Shown piece by piece: positions 17,199-25,878 of a stretch of 64,000 nucleotides of DNA; positions within the stretch are counted from its first letter, which is position 1, and each line of letters starts with the position of its first letter. Origin of the DNA: an uncultured Lachnospiraceae bacterium (lineage in GTDB: Bacteria > Bacillota > Clostridia > Lachnospirales > Lachnospiraceae). The notes below the pieces were generated by a model that saw only the letters and a program-made list of their open reading frames with translations, was not told where the DNA came from and did not search any database. The translations under genes and the position numbers were made by a program. The stretch lies in the NCBI GenBank assembly GCA_949840805.1, contig CATKXR010000013.1, positions 1-64,000 on the forward strand, written 5' to 3'.

Positions 17199-17567
17199 AT
17201 GAAAGTATTGGAAACAAAGAAAGCCCCTGGCGCTATCGGCCCTTATTCCCAGGGCTATGAAGTTGGTGGAATGGTCTATACTTCCGGCCAGATTCCCGTA
17301 GACCCGGAAAGCGGCCAGATTCCGGAAGGCATCGCTGCTCAGGCAAGGCAGAGCTGCCTGAATGTAGGGGCTATTTTAGAAGCAGCAGGCACAGGGTTTG
17401 ACCGTGTGTTTAAGACAACCTGCTTTTTGGCTGATATGGGAGATTTTGCGGAATTCAATAAAGTATATGCCGAGTACTTTACATCTAAGCCTGCCAGAAG
17501 CTGTGTGGCGGTAAAGAGCCTGCCAAAAGATGTTTTGTGTGAGATTGAAGCGATTGCGGTTAAGTAG
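17199..17567 (+). CDS. ridA: RidA family reactive-enamine deaminase
   Basis: RidA hydrolyses reactive enamine/imine intermediates made by PLP enzymes, protecting other PLP enzymes. The 122-residue protein shows the full pattern: APGAIGPYSQG, VYTSGQIP, RSCVAVKSLPKDVLCEIEAIA with the conserved Arg and Glu. The ATG at 17199 is preceded by AAGGAG; the 17 residues upstream in the same frame are unlike the family. A strong terminator separates it from the ATPase gene. Confidence 0.95.
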   Translation: MKVLETKKAPGAIGPYSQGYEVGGMVYTSGQIPVDPESGQIPEGIAAQARQSCLNVGAILEAAGTGFDRVFKTTCFLADMGDFAEFNKVYAEYFTSKPARSCVAVKSLPKDVLCEIEAIAVK

Positions 17568-17587
17568 GTTTTGGTGAAATATGACAG

Positions 17588-17626
17588 GGGCGTTTTTTCA
17601 ATATCTGAAAAAACGTCCTTTATTTT
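17588..17626 (+). terminator. Intrinsic terminator of ridA
   Basis: A 13-pair stem (17588-17600 with 17606-17618, one G-U) and a five-base loop are followed by TTTATTTT. Confidence 0.9.
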
Positions 17627-17656
17627 GTGTTTCTATAATTTTTCATCATTTTCTTA

Positions 17657-17686
17657 TTGTCTATAAAACCAATGAAGTGATAGTAT
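17657..17686 (+). promoter_or_regulatory. Probable promoter of the ATPase-HNH cassette
   Basis: TTGTCT (17657-17662) and TAGTAT (17681-17686) are 18 bases apart, about 43 bases before the ATPase start. The cassette therefore seems to be its own transcription unit. Confidence 0.5.
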
Positions 17687-17729
17687 ATGGATATAGATAA
17701 TGACAGAATGAAAACCAGGAGCAAAACTT

Positions 17730-20573
17730 ATGAAGTTAAAGAGAAATCCGGATCAAATTACAGAAGGGGTCATAAGGTTAGCAGAACATTATAAAGACAG
17801 CCTTTCCCCAAACAAGGTGCTTTTAAAAAAGAATCTTCCTGAAAATCAGGACGAGGCAATTTGTTTTTTGCTGGAGCTATTTGACGAAGCGGAAAAAATA
17901 ATTCTGGAAGAGCATAAGAAGACGTTTGTTACAGATACTTATGAAAATAATGTACGGGAATTTGCGGCGGCGCTGATGAAATTTTTAATACCTTATCATT
18001 CCCGGCTGAAAAATAAGAAACCTTATAAAGATTTGTGCAGGAAGAGGCATATCGGCTATGGATATTATAAAACAGTCAACAACAGGAATTTTCAGGGGCA
18101 GGTTATCTCGGACGATCCGTACCGGGAATTGTTGTATCTTGGCCTGGCAGAGTTTTATAACAATTTTTACGGGAAATTTTTCGATAACGAAGAAGCCATA
18201 GAATTACTGTGTAAATATTATCCGAAGAATATGAATATGGAACGGCATGTGGAAGAAATATCTTCCGCGCTCTACATCCATATTTCAAATGCAGGAACAC
18301 CAGGCGATCTGGGTTATGCGTACCAGGGAATAAAAATGATTGAGAAGTATATAAGCAACTTACCTGAGAATATCGTGTACGCGGTACTGGATAAATATTC
18401 TTTATATGATCTTGTCAACAGTAAGATGCGCCGTCATCAGTTGTTTGCCATAATTGACCATGCAGGTTTTCATATGGCAGATAAAAAGGTACTGAAGTTC
18501 TGGTATTTGGATTCTGTGATTGCAGGAGAAATGATTGGTCAGTTGGTTTTGGAAAATTTAAAAGAAGAGGGAACGGAAATAAGTTCCCATAATAATTATT
18601 ATGATTACAGGCTGTCTGATGAGGAGTATATTGTTCTTAATGAGCCGTTTACATATTGGAAAAATGATTTGTCTGAAAGAGAGCGGGTTTTGCTTTTGGG
18701 TGACAGACTGGCCATTATTATATATTTGAAGGATGATAAGATTAAAGTACATAATCAAATAACAGGACAGTATGAAAGCTTCCCATATAAATATGAAGAC
18801 TGGTTAGTGGAAAGCTTTTATCGTGATCAAAATGAAAAAAAGCTGCAAAGCCTGGTATCAGGGCCGGGAAGCAGGGGGAAAATGCCTTACGGTTCCATGA
18901 TGTTTTCATTGGCATACTTAGATCATTACAGGGGTCTGCAGGATCAGGTTATTGACTTTGATCACAGGTTTGTTTTTGGCAGCAGAGATAAATTATTAAA
19001 GAAAAAGGATACTGTTACGAATAAAATCCCCCATATTTATGGAAAATCCGTATATTCTTTATCGTGTATTGTAGGAAAAAATGCAACGGGAAAAACAAGT
19101 ATCATTGACTTTCTCAGGGAGGCATTTTTCAAAATTTTAAAGTTTATACAAGAAGGCCGGCTGACTTGCGAAAACGGATATATCAGGGAAGAAGAATATG
19201 AGGATTATAATATTCTGGATAAAAGCGCAAGGTTTTTGGTGGCTTTTTCCTTGGGTGAGAGTATTTATTTTGTTACTAATATCCAGGGAGTGCAGGCAAG
19301 CGATGCAGAGCCTTTTTACAAAGGCGCTTATAACAGGATAAGGCAATTGAGCAAAGTTGCTTATTTTTCCAGTCAGTTAAGAAGCGATCAGGGAGAGCTT
19401 CTGTGGGATGAACAGAACCAGGTGGTTTATGATGAAGAAAAGAGAAGAAAGCAGGATATATCAAAAGTAAACAGTGATTTCAGGCAGGCTGATTATTCAG
19501 AAAAAGCAAGTTTTATCAGAAAGAGAAAAACGCTCAGGCTGTCGGAGAACATGAAGGAAACAGAGGAGCCTATACAGTATACGGCAGGAAATATAAATAA
19601 GGATATTTGTTTTCAGCTTACGTTTCTGAAGAAATCCCGTCCCGGAAAAATACAGGAATATCTTGACGAAAAAGAGCAAAAGGAATTCAGGATAATAAGC
19701 CGGTTGTATGGCGAAAGATATGAAAGTTTTTTCTTAAAAGAACTGGAAGGCCAGGCGGATAAAGAACACAGCCAGGAAAGAATGGCAAGAAGCCGGGAGG
19801 AAATATGGAGAAAACTGGAAGAATTTGTAAAGCTTCCGGACGCGGCAATAGAATATTTTTCAGCAGGCCAGTATGCTAAATTTTCTTTTTTGGCAAAACT
19901 CCAGTGGTTTTTGGATGGCGATAAAGAAGAAATCCAAAGATATAATGAGCTGGCAGGAGATTTTATGTTCAGCGAGGAAGAAGTATTGCTAGATGGGGAA
20001 ACCGCACTGATTTTTATTGATGAAGGGGAAATCTATTATCATCCGGAGTGGCAGCGTGGATATATAAAGCTTCTGCTGGAAATGGTAAATGCGAGACAGA
20101 AAAAAGTGCAGATTATAGTAACAACAAATTCACCATTTATTATATCGGATATTCTGGGCGAGGACATCACTTATCTGTCAGAGGACAAGATCAATGAAAA
20201 TAACAAAAAGAGGGACGGGGAATGCACCCTGGGGCAGAATATCCATAAGCTTTTGAGAGATAATTTTTTTATGCAGTATACCATAGGCGAATATGCCAGA
20301 GAGTTCATAGAAAATATTATGCTTTGCCTGAATGAGGAAAAAGAGCATGATGAGAGTAACAGGGCAGAGAAGATCTTAAAGCTTTATTTTGATGAAATCC
20401 GAAACTACTATGATGCGTTTCATTTGCTGATCGACCAGATCGGAGAACCTGTTTATAAGAACACTTTAAAGAAAATGCTGGATTTATCTCCCTTTGCAGA
20501 AGAAAATAAGGATATCGAGAAGCAGATACGTGAATTGGAGGAAAAGATACAAAAGCTGAAGGAGAGAAGATAA
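17730..20573 (+). CDS. Large AAA/ABC-type ATPase of a Septu-like defence cassette (947 aa)
   Basis: Residues about 1-400 match nothing I recognise; they are helical and charged. The ATPase half begins near 420. It has Walker A GKNATGKT (449-456), an ABC-signature-like SAGQ (711-714), Walker B IFIDEGE with D764/E765, and TTNSPFIISDI (798 onward). That is the AAA15/AAA21 'overcoming lysogenization defect' type of ATPase seen in PtuA, RloC and retron partners. The H-loop His expected in TTHSPF is Asn800. The last 30 residues form a coiled coil. An HNH nuclease gene follows two bases later. PtuA proteins are usually much shorter, so this would be a long variant. Codon use is AT-rich compared with the neighbours, suggesting transfer. 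Confidence 0.85.
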   Translation: MKLKRNPDQITEGVIRLAEHYKDSLSPNKVLLKKNLPENQDEAICFLLELFDEAEKIILEEHKKTFVTDTYENNVREFAAALMKFLIPYHSRLKNKKPYKDLCRKRHIGYGYYKTVNNRNFQGQVISDDPYRELLYLGLAEFYNNFYGKFFDNEEAIELLCKYYPKNMNMERHVEEISSALYIHISNAGTPGDLGYAYQGIKMIEKYISNLPENIVYAVLDKYSLYDLVNSKMRRHQLFAIIDHAGFHMADKKVLKFWYLDSVIAGEMIGQLVLENLKEEGTEISSHNNYYDYRLSDEEYIVLNEPFTYWKNDLSERERVLLLGDRLAIIIYLKDDKIKVHNQITGQYESFPYKYEDWLVESFYRDQNEKKLQSLVSGPGSRGKMPYGSMMFSLAYLDHYRGLQDQVIDFDHRFVFGSRDKLLKKKDTVTNKIPHIYGKSVYSLSCIVGKNATGKTSIIDFLREAFFKILKFIQEGRLTCENGYIREEEYEDYNILDKSARFLVAFSLGESIYFVTNIQGVQASDAEPFYKGAYNRIRQLSKVAYFSSQLRSDQGELLWDEQNQVVYDEEKRRKQDISKVNSDFRQADYSEKASFIRKRKTLRLSENMKETEEPIQYTAGNINKDICFQLTFLKKSRPGKIQEYLDEKEQKEFRIISRLYGERYESFFLKELEGQADKEHSQERMARSREEIWRKLEEFVKLPDAAIEYFSAGQYAKFSFLAKLQWFLDGDKEEIQRYNELAGDFMFSEEEVLLDGETALIFIDEGEIYYHPEWQRGYIKLLLEMVNARQKKVQIIVTTNSPFIISDILGEDITYLSEDKINENNKKRDGECTLGQNIHKLLRDNFFMQYTIGEYAREFIENIMLCLNEEKEHDESNRAEKILKLYFDEIRNYYDAFHLLIDQIGEPVYKNTLKKMLDLSPFAEENKDIEKQIRELEEKIQKLKERR

Positions 20574-20574
20574 G

Positions 20575-21501
20575 TTGATAAAAATGGACAGCTATTCTTC
20601 GGAATTCGAGGAAGAGTATTGGAACACGGTTAATAAGAAAATAGGAGAGGAAATTCAGAAAGATATATTAAAAAGCTGTAAGAAATTTTTGCCGGAGAAT
20701 TTTTTTGTCCCCGGAACCTCATCCTTTGAGTCCGTTGTGCGCGCGCCTTTTGCAAAGCTTAAAAGGGCAAAACAGTATATAGATTCTGTGTCCGCAAAAA
20801 TAATGAAAGAAGAATGTTTTGATCCGTCATGCAAAAATAAATCCGATATCAATGATCTGTATATTGAGATCTATAATGCATTTGAAAGTGTGGCAAAAGC
20901 ACAGAAAAATAAAACTTCCATGAGAGTGAGAATGGTAAGGGAGGCCGGATTTACCGTATGTCCTTATTGCAACCGGGATTATATAAACTGCAGGGCGGAT
21001 ACGGTGTCAGGGGCTCAGTTGGACCATTTTTTCAGCAGATCGGAATACCCTGTCTTTGCCGTGTCTTTGTACAATCTTGTTCCGGTATGCGGAAACTGCA
21101 ACAGAGTCAAAAGCGACAGAAATACAGAATTTGCCTCCCCTTTTGACGAAACGATCGATTGGGAGAATGATGTCAGATTTACCTATCATCACGGAAGCCT
21201 GGGACAGATTAAGATCCGGATTTTGTCGTCAAACGAGGCTGTCCGGCATAATATCAGCGCAATGCGCATAGAGGAGGCCTATCAGATCCATGATCTTGAA
21301 ATTTTAGAAATAGAGGACAGGCGTCAGGCATACTCGGAAAGCCAGAAGCAGGAGATCCGGGAGGTCCTGAAAAAAATAAAAATCACGGATGATGAAATAA
21401 AGCGGATCATATTCGGGCCAAAGATTACCCCAGGGGAAATGAAGAAAAAACCCCTGGGAAAGATGATAAGCGATATACACAAGGAATTAGAAATATATTA
21501 G
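20575..21501 (+). CDS. HNH endonuclease partner, PtuB-like (308 aa)
   Basis: The start is a TTG ten bases after AAGGAG (20559-20564); an ATG three codons later is too far from that site. A zinc-ribbon HNH module has C129PYC132, L-D150-H151-F, Asn167 in SLYNLVP, and C172GNC175. The Asp-His pair, the Asn and the four Cys are what an active HNH nuclease needs. Residues 1-120 are helical and may bind the ATPase. The gene is coupled to the ATPase and ends tail-to-tail with the next gene, overlapping it by four bases. The expected role is nicking or cutting nucleic acid when the ATPase senses infection; this is inferred from Septu. Confidence 0.85.
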   Translation: MIKMDSYSSEFEEEYWNTVNKKIGEEIQKDILKSCKKFLPENFFVPGTSSFESVVRAPFAKLKRAKQYIDSVSAKIMKEECFDPSCKNKSDINDLYIEIYNAFESVAKAQKNKTSMRVRMVREAGFTVCPYCNRDYINCRADTVSGAQLDHFFSRSEYPVFAVSLYNLVPVCGNCNRVKSDRNTEFASPFDETIDWENDVRFTYHHGSLGQIKIRILSSNEAVRHNISAMRIEEAYQIHDLEILEIEDRRQAYSESQKQEIREVLKKIKITDDEIKRIIFGPKITPGEMKKKPLGKMISDIHKELEIY

Positions 21502-22490
21502 GACAGGCAGGCGCAGCCCTGGGTGATTCCCCTCTCCCGAAAGCGTTTGGCCATGGCATTTAAAACCCGGCGTTTGTCAGCGCTCCATAAGGGAGCAAGG
21601 AGCAGGCGCCTGGGGCCGTCGCCGGTAAGGCGGTGGATGATAATTTCAGGAGGCAGAAGGGCGATACAGTCAAGGACCAGGTCAATGTATTCATCCATGG
21701 AAAGGACAGGGAAGGGGCTTTTTTGGTATTGTATGGCAAGGTCGGTTCCGGAGAGAACGTGGAGGAGCTGAAGCTTGATTCCCTGAATATCCTGACGGCT
21801 CAGGTATCGGACGGTTTCCAGCATTTGTGTGCGGGTTTCTCCGGGCAGCCCTAAGATCACGTGGACGATGCATTCCAGATTGCGGCGGCGCAGCCGGCGG
21901 AGGGCGTCTTCAAAGCAGGGGAGGCCGTAACCCCGTCGGATCCGGGCAGCGGTTTTTTCGTGAACGGTCTGAAGTCCCAGTTCCAGCCATACGGGTTTGA
22001 TCCGGTTTAATTCCTCGCAGAGATTCAGCGCCTCATCAGAAAGACAGTCAGGCCGGGTGGCGATGGAGAGAACCCGGATGTCCGGATGATTGAGGGCAGC
22101 GGTGAACAGGGCGCGCAGGTAAGAAACAGGGGCATAGGTGTTGGTGTAAGACTGGAAGTAGGCAATGTAGGCATCCGGAAAGGAGCCGAGCTTTGCGTGG
22201 ATTCTGGCGGCGGCGTGACCGATCTGGCTGTGTATGGATTGAGAAAGCTCGTCCGGATGGAGCTTGTGGCGTGTTCCGGAAACGGCAATTCCAGCCGTGC
22301 TGCAGGAAAGTGGTTCTGCAAATTCTCCAGAGCCTCCGGCGCTGCAGAAGATGCAGCCGCGGGTGCCTAAGGTTCCGTCCCGGTTGGGGCAGGTCATGCC
22401 GCCGTCTAAAGCGATCTTATAGACTTTTGTGCCAAAGCGCTGTTTCATCTCGTAATCTAAGGAGTGATAAGGTTTTTCATTCCAATACAT
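21498..22490 (-). CDS. Radical SAM protein, YhcC/TIGR01212 family (330 aa)
   Basis: The N-terminal half carries the atypical cluster motif CPNRDGTLGTRGCIFC, whose first two cysteines are widely separated, as in the TIGR01212 family. FQSYTNTYAP, IATRPDCL, WLELGLQT and HVILGLPGE are also family blocks. These enzymes should bind a 4Fe-4S cluster and cleave SAM, but their substrate is not known to me. AAAGGA precedes the ATG. The stop codon overlaps the end of the HNH gene with no visible terminator between, so read-through antisense transcripts are possible. Confidence 0.9.
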   Translation of the reverse strand: MYWNEKPYHSLDYEMKQRFGTKVYKIALDGGMTCPNRDGTLGTRGCIFCSAGGSGEFAEPLSCSTAGIAVSGTRHKLHPDELSQSIHSQIGHAAARIHAKLGSFPDAYIAYFQSYTNTYAPVSYLRALFTAALNHPDIRVLSIATRPDCLSDEALNLCEELNRIKPVWLELGLQTVHEKTAARIRRGYGLPCFEDALRRLRRRNLECIVHVILGLPGETRTQMLETVRYLSRQDIQGIKLQLLHVLSGTDLAIQYQKSPFPVLSMDEYIDLVLDCIALLPPEIIIHRLTGDGPRRLLLAPLWSADKRRVLNAMAKRFRERGITQGCACLS

Positions 22491-22864
22491 GGCAGGAGTC
22501 CTTTCACGGCAAGGGATATCCGGTTTGTGTTTTTTGAAATTCCCTTTTATAATTCAATTATAGACCAAAGCAGGCGGAGATGGCAAGCATGGCTTTAAAG
22601 TGCAGGATGCATGTAATAACCGGAATACGGGCCGCTTGTTATTGCAGGTGATTTAAAACGGCTCTCGTGAATAGTAACAATATTTATAAGAATGGCCTAA
22701 TAAATGGAATCTGGTATTGTATCTCCGGCCTTTTTTATGGTATACTTTTCCGTGATATTCCTTCATTCATGTTCTGGCAGGGCAGGGTACGGGCTTTATG
22801 TTACAGAACAGAGATCCTATTAACGGAGGGGAAGCGGGATTTTTTAGACGCAGAAAGGAGAAAA

Positions 22865-24166
22865 ATGAGAGCAGACGAGACATTGCAGCTTTTAAGCAGC
22901 GAACAGGCAAGGAATTTGATGGTAAAGCTTTACGGGGAAAAGCAGGCGGAAGAGAATACCGGGCGTTACCGGGAATTGATAAAGAAATTTAAAGAAACCT
23001 ATGGAGACAAAGAGATTCTGATGTTCAGCTCCCCCGGAAGGACAGAGATCAGCGGCAACCACACGGACCACAACCACGGCAAAGTACTGGCGGGCAGCAT
23101 TAATCTGGACTGTGTGGGGATCGCGGCAAAGAATGATTCTTCCGTGGTAAATCTGGTCAGTGAGACTTTTAACCAGAAAATGAGCATTGACCTGGCAGAT
23201 CTGGAACCCAGCGAGAGGAAGGCGGGGACAGAAGATCTGGTGAGAGGGCTTTTACAGGGCTTTAAAGAGTCGGGATATGAGATAGGTGGATTTGATGCAT
23301 ATATTACCAGTAATGTGATTAGCTCTGCGGGAGTCAGTTCATCAGCGTCTTTTGAGATGCTTTTATGTTCCATGATCAATACCTTTTTTAACAATGGGCG
23401 AATGGATACGGTGGCTTATTCTCATGTGGGAAAGTTTGCGGAGAATGTTTACTGGGATAAGGCATCCGGGTTGTTAGACCAGATGGCCTGTGCAGTGGGC
23501 GGGCTGATCACGATTGATTTTAAGGATCCGGCGGCTCCCGTGGTGGAGAAGGTGGATTTTGATTTTGCATCTCAGGGACACAGTTTGATCATTGTCCAGA
23601 CAGGGAAGGGCCATGCCGATTTAAGCGCGGATTATTCTTCCGTACCCAGTGAGATGAAGAAGGTGGCAGAGTATTTTGGAAAAGAGGTCTGTGCAGAGAT
23701 CACAGAGGAGCAGGTAATAAAGAACTTAAAGGGCGTCCGGGAGTTTGCCGGCGACCGTTCCGTAATGCGGGCCCTTCATTTCTTTGAGGAGAATAAGCGG
23801 GTGGAGGCTGAGGTGAAGGCCTTAAGGGAAGGCAGGTTCCAGGATTTTCTGGAAGGGATCACGGCTTCCGGCAATTCTTCCTGGAAGTGGCTTCAGAACT
23901 GTTATACAAACGCGGCTTATCAGGAGCAGGGGATCACGGTGGCCCTGGCCCTGACAGAGCTGTTTATCGCAGACAAAAGGAAAGGCGCCTGCCGGGTTCA
24001 CGGCGGTGGATTTGCCGGTGTGATCATGGCCATGCTGCCAGACGATATTGTAAATGAATATGTGGCTTACATGGAAGCAGCTTTAGGAGAGGGAAGCGCC
24101 TATCGGATGAGCATCCGCCCATACGGGGCTATCTGTGTGAATGATGAGATATGCCCGAGAGTATAA
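22865..24166 (+). CDS. galK: GHMP kinase, galactokinase-like (433 aa)
   Basis: The ATG at 22865 is chosen because AAGGAG (22855-22860) precedes it; 66 residues of upstream open frame are unlike the family. The galactokinase signature appears as SPGRTEISGNHTDHNHGK near residues 56-73. The phosphate loop is SSAGVSSSASFE, and the third GHMP motif is RVHGGGFAGVIMAM. Galactokinase makes galactose-1-phosphate for the Leloir pathway, but no galT or galE lies nearby. A different sugar specificity within the GHMP family is possible. Confidence 0.82.
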   Translation: MRADETLQLLSSEQARNLMVKLYGEKQAEENTGRYRELIKKFKETYGDKEILMFSSPGRTEISGNHTDHNHGKVLAGSINLDCVGIAAKNDSSVVNLVSETFNQKMSIDLADLEPSERKAGTEDLVRGLLQGFKESGYEIGGFDAYITSNVISSAGVSSSASFEMLLCSMINTFFNNGRMDTVAYSHVGKFAENVYWDKASGLLDQMACAVGGLITIDFKDPAAPVVEKVDFDFASQGHSLIIVQTGKGHADLSADYSSVPSEMKKVAEYFGKEVCAEITEEQVIKNLKGVREFAGDRSVMRALHFFEENKRVEAEVKALREGRFQDFLEGITASGNSSWKWLQNCYTNAAYQEQGITVALALTELFIADKRKGACRVHGGGFAGVIMAMLPDDIVNEYVAYMEAALGEGSAYRMSIRPYGAICVNDEICPRV

Positions 24167-24185
24167 ATTAATTTTGTAAAAACCA

Positions 24186-24222
24186 TGCCATATGCCGGCG
24201 GAATTTTTGCAGGCATATGGCA
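24186..24222 (+). other. Stem-loop without U-tract after the galactokinase gene
   Basis: TGCCATATGCC (24186-24196) pairs perfectly with GGCATATGGCA (24212-24222) around a 15-base loop. No T run follows, so it may stabilise the upstream mRNA or partly attenuate transcription. Confidence 0.5.
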
Positions 24223-24269
24223 GTATGCTGTGGTGAGAAGCTGTATGAAGAGCGGCAATGAAGGAAATT

Positions 24270-25805
24270 ATGAGATGGAAAAAATACATACCTGTTCTGA
24301 TTTATCTGCTGCTCTTTCTGATGTGTCTGGCTGTTGTGGTCCTGATAGGGAGATTCACGGGAAGTAAAGAGGAAGATGAGACGTCTTCTTCCTGGGAAGA
24401 GCCTGCGTCCACGGCTCCGGAACAAAAAGAAGAGCCATCGAGAGAGCAGGAAGAATCAGAGGAAGAAAAAACGGAACCGCCTTCAGATACGGCTGAGGAA
24501 AGATGGGACCGCTGGCGGGACATAGACAGGGAACCGCCGGAAGAGACGGAGCCGGAGGAAGAACCTTATGTGCCGCCGGTAATCATGCTGGCATCGGATT
24601 TGCATTATATGAGCCAGGATACCCATGACGACGGGATTGCTTTTTGGGACTTTGTGGCACAGGATGACGGGAAAGTAAGCCAGTACAGTGATATAATGGT
24701 GGATACACTGGCAGAAACCGCGGTCAGGACAGCGCCGTCAGCCCTGGTGCTGACAGGAGATATTACTTTAAACGGGGAGAAGGAAAATCATTTAAAATTA
24801 GCAGAAAAGCTGCACAAAGTTGCAGAAGCAGGGATTCCCGTTCTGGTGATTCCAGGTAATCATGATATTAAAAACGAAAATGCAGCAGAGTATTTTGGAG
24901 AAGAAAAGGCAGAGGCAGAGTACCTGGAAACAGGAGAGGATTTTGCGGAAATATATCATGAGTTTGGCTATGACCAGGCATTCAGCCGGGATGAGGCTTC
25001 TCTTAGCTATCTCTATGCCCTGGATGACACCCATTGGATGGCCATGCTGGATACCTGCCAGTATGAAGACCGCAACCATGTGGAGGGAAGAATCAAGGAG
25101 GAGACTTTGGACTGGCTGGACGGGTATCTGGCACAGGCCAGAGAACAAGGGATAGAAGTGCTTCCTGTCGGCCATCACAATCTTCTTTCAGAGAGCAGGC
25201 TTTATACCATACAGTGTACTATGGAAAACCATCAGGATATTATCCGGCTGTTTGAAGAGTATGAGCTTCCTTTATACATCAGCGGCCATCTCCATGCCCA
25301 GCGGATTAAGAAGCATAAATGGGAGCCCGGGGCGGCGGAGGATGCTTATGGGATCAGCGAGATCGTATTGCCGCCTTACAGTATTCCTCCGTGCCAGTAT
25401 GGCCGGATAAAATGGGAGGAAGATGGCGGCATGGCTTTTGAGACCAGCAGGGCGGATGTGGAGTCCTGTGCGGCAGCCTGGGGCTGTGAGGACGAGAATC
25501 TGCTTCAGTTTGGCCGGTATGGGCCGGAGTTTATGAAGAATGTCATAAAGGAGCAGGTGAAAAAGAGCTTTGGAACCATTCCGGACTATTTAAAGGATGA
25601 GATGGCTGACTTGTACAGCGGGTTATATTATGATTACTGTGCAGGAAACAGGATGGAATGGGATGACGTGCGGTTTACAAGGGCATTCCGGCTTTGGGAA
25701 CGGTTTGAGTCGGACAGCCGGTATAAAAAGAATATGAGCCAGATGGTTGAAGATGTTAAACAGGATTTGCATGGCTGGAGACGGGAGAAAGCAGAAAAAG
25801 AATAA
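24270..25805 (+). CDS. Membrane-anchored calcineurin-like phosphoesterase (about 511 aa)
   Basis: One hydrophobic segment (about residues 7-27) acts as a signal anchor, followed by an acidic Glu/Ser/Pro linker to about 95. The metallophosphoesterase motifs are complete and ordered: SDLHY, TGDITLNGEKENH, IPGNHDIKN, PVGHHNL and SGHLHAQR. These bind two metal ions and hydrolyse phosphoesters outside the membrane; the substrate is unknown. The ATG at 24270 has AAGGA four bases before it. The ATG at 24258 is an alternative, with a weaker site. It stands between galactokinase and glycogen phosphorylase without evident functional linkage. Confidence 0.85.
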   Translation: MRWKKYIPVLIYLLLFLMCLAVVVLIGRFTGSKEEDETSSSWEEPASTAPEQKEEPSREQEESEEEKTEPPSDTAEERWDRWRDIDREPPEETEPEEEPYVPPVIMLASDLHYMSQDTHDDGIAFWDFVAQDDGKVSQYSDIMVDTLAETAVRTAPSALVLTGDITLNGEKENHLKLAEKLHKVAEAGIPVLVIPGNHDIKNENAAEYFGEEKAEAEYLETGEDFAEIYHEFGYDQAFSRDEASLSYLYALDDTHWMAMLDTCQYEDRNHVEGRIKEETLDWLDGYLAQAREQGIEVLPVGHHNLLSESRLYTIQCTMENHQDIIRLFEEYELPLYISGHLHAQRIKKHKWEPGAAEDAYGISEIVLPPYSIPPCQYGRIKWEEDGGMAFETSRADVESCAAAWGCEDENLLQFGRYGPEFMKNVIKEQVKKSFGTIPDYLKDEMADLYSGLYYDYCAGNRMEWDDVRFTRAFRLWERFESDSRYKKNMSQMVEDVKQDLHGWRREKAEKE

Positions 25806-25878
25806 GATGCCATAAGAATAAAAGAGCAGAAAAGTGTTTAAGATCAATAGAAAGTAAGGTAAGCAAGGAGGAAACAGA

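Noticed and set aside
22667-22864. N-terminal extension of the galactokinase-like protein
   Set aside because: The extra residues do not fit GHMP kinases, and AAGGAG directly precedes the ATG at 22865.
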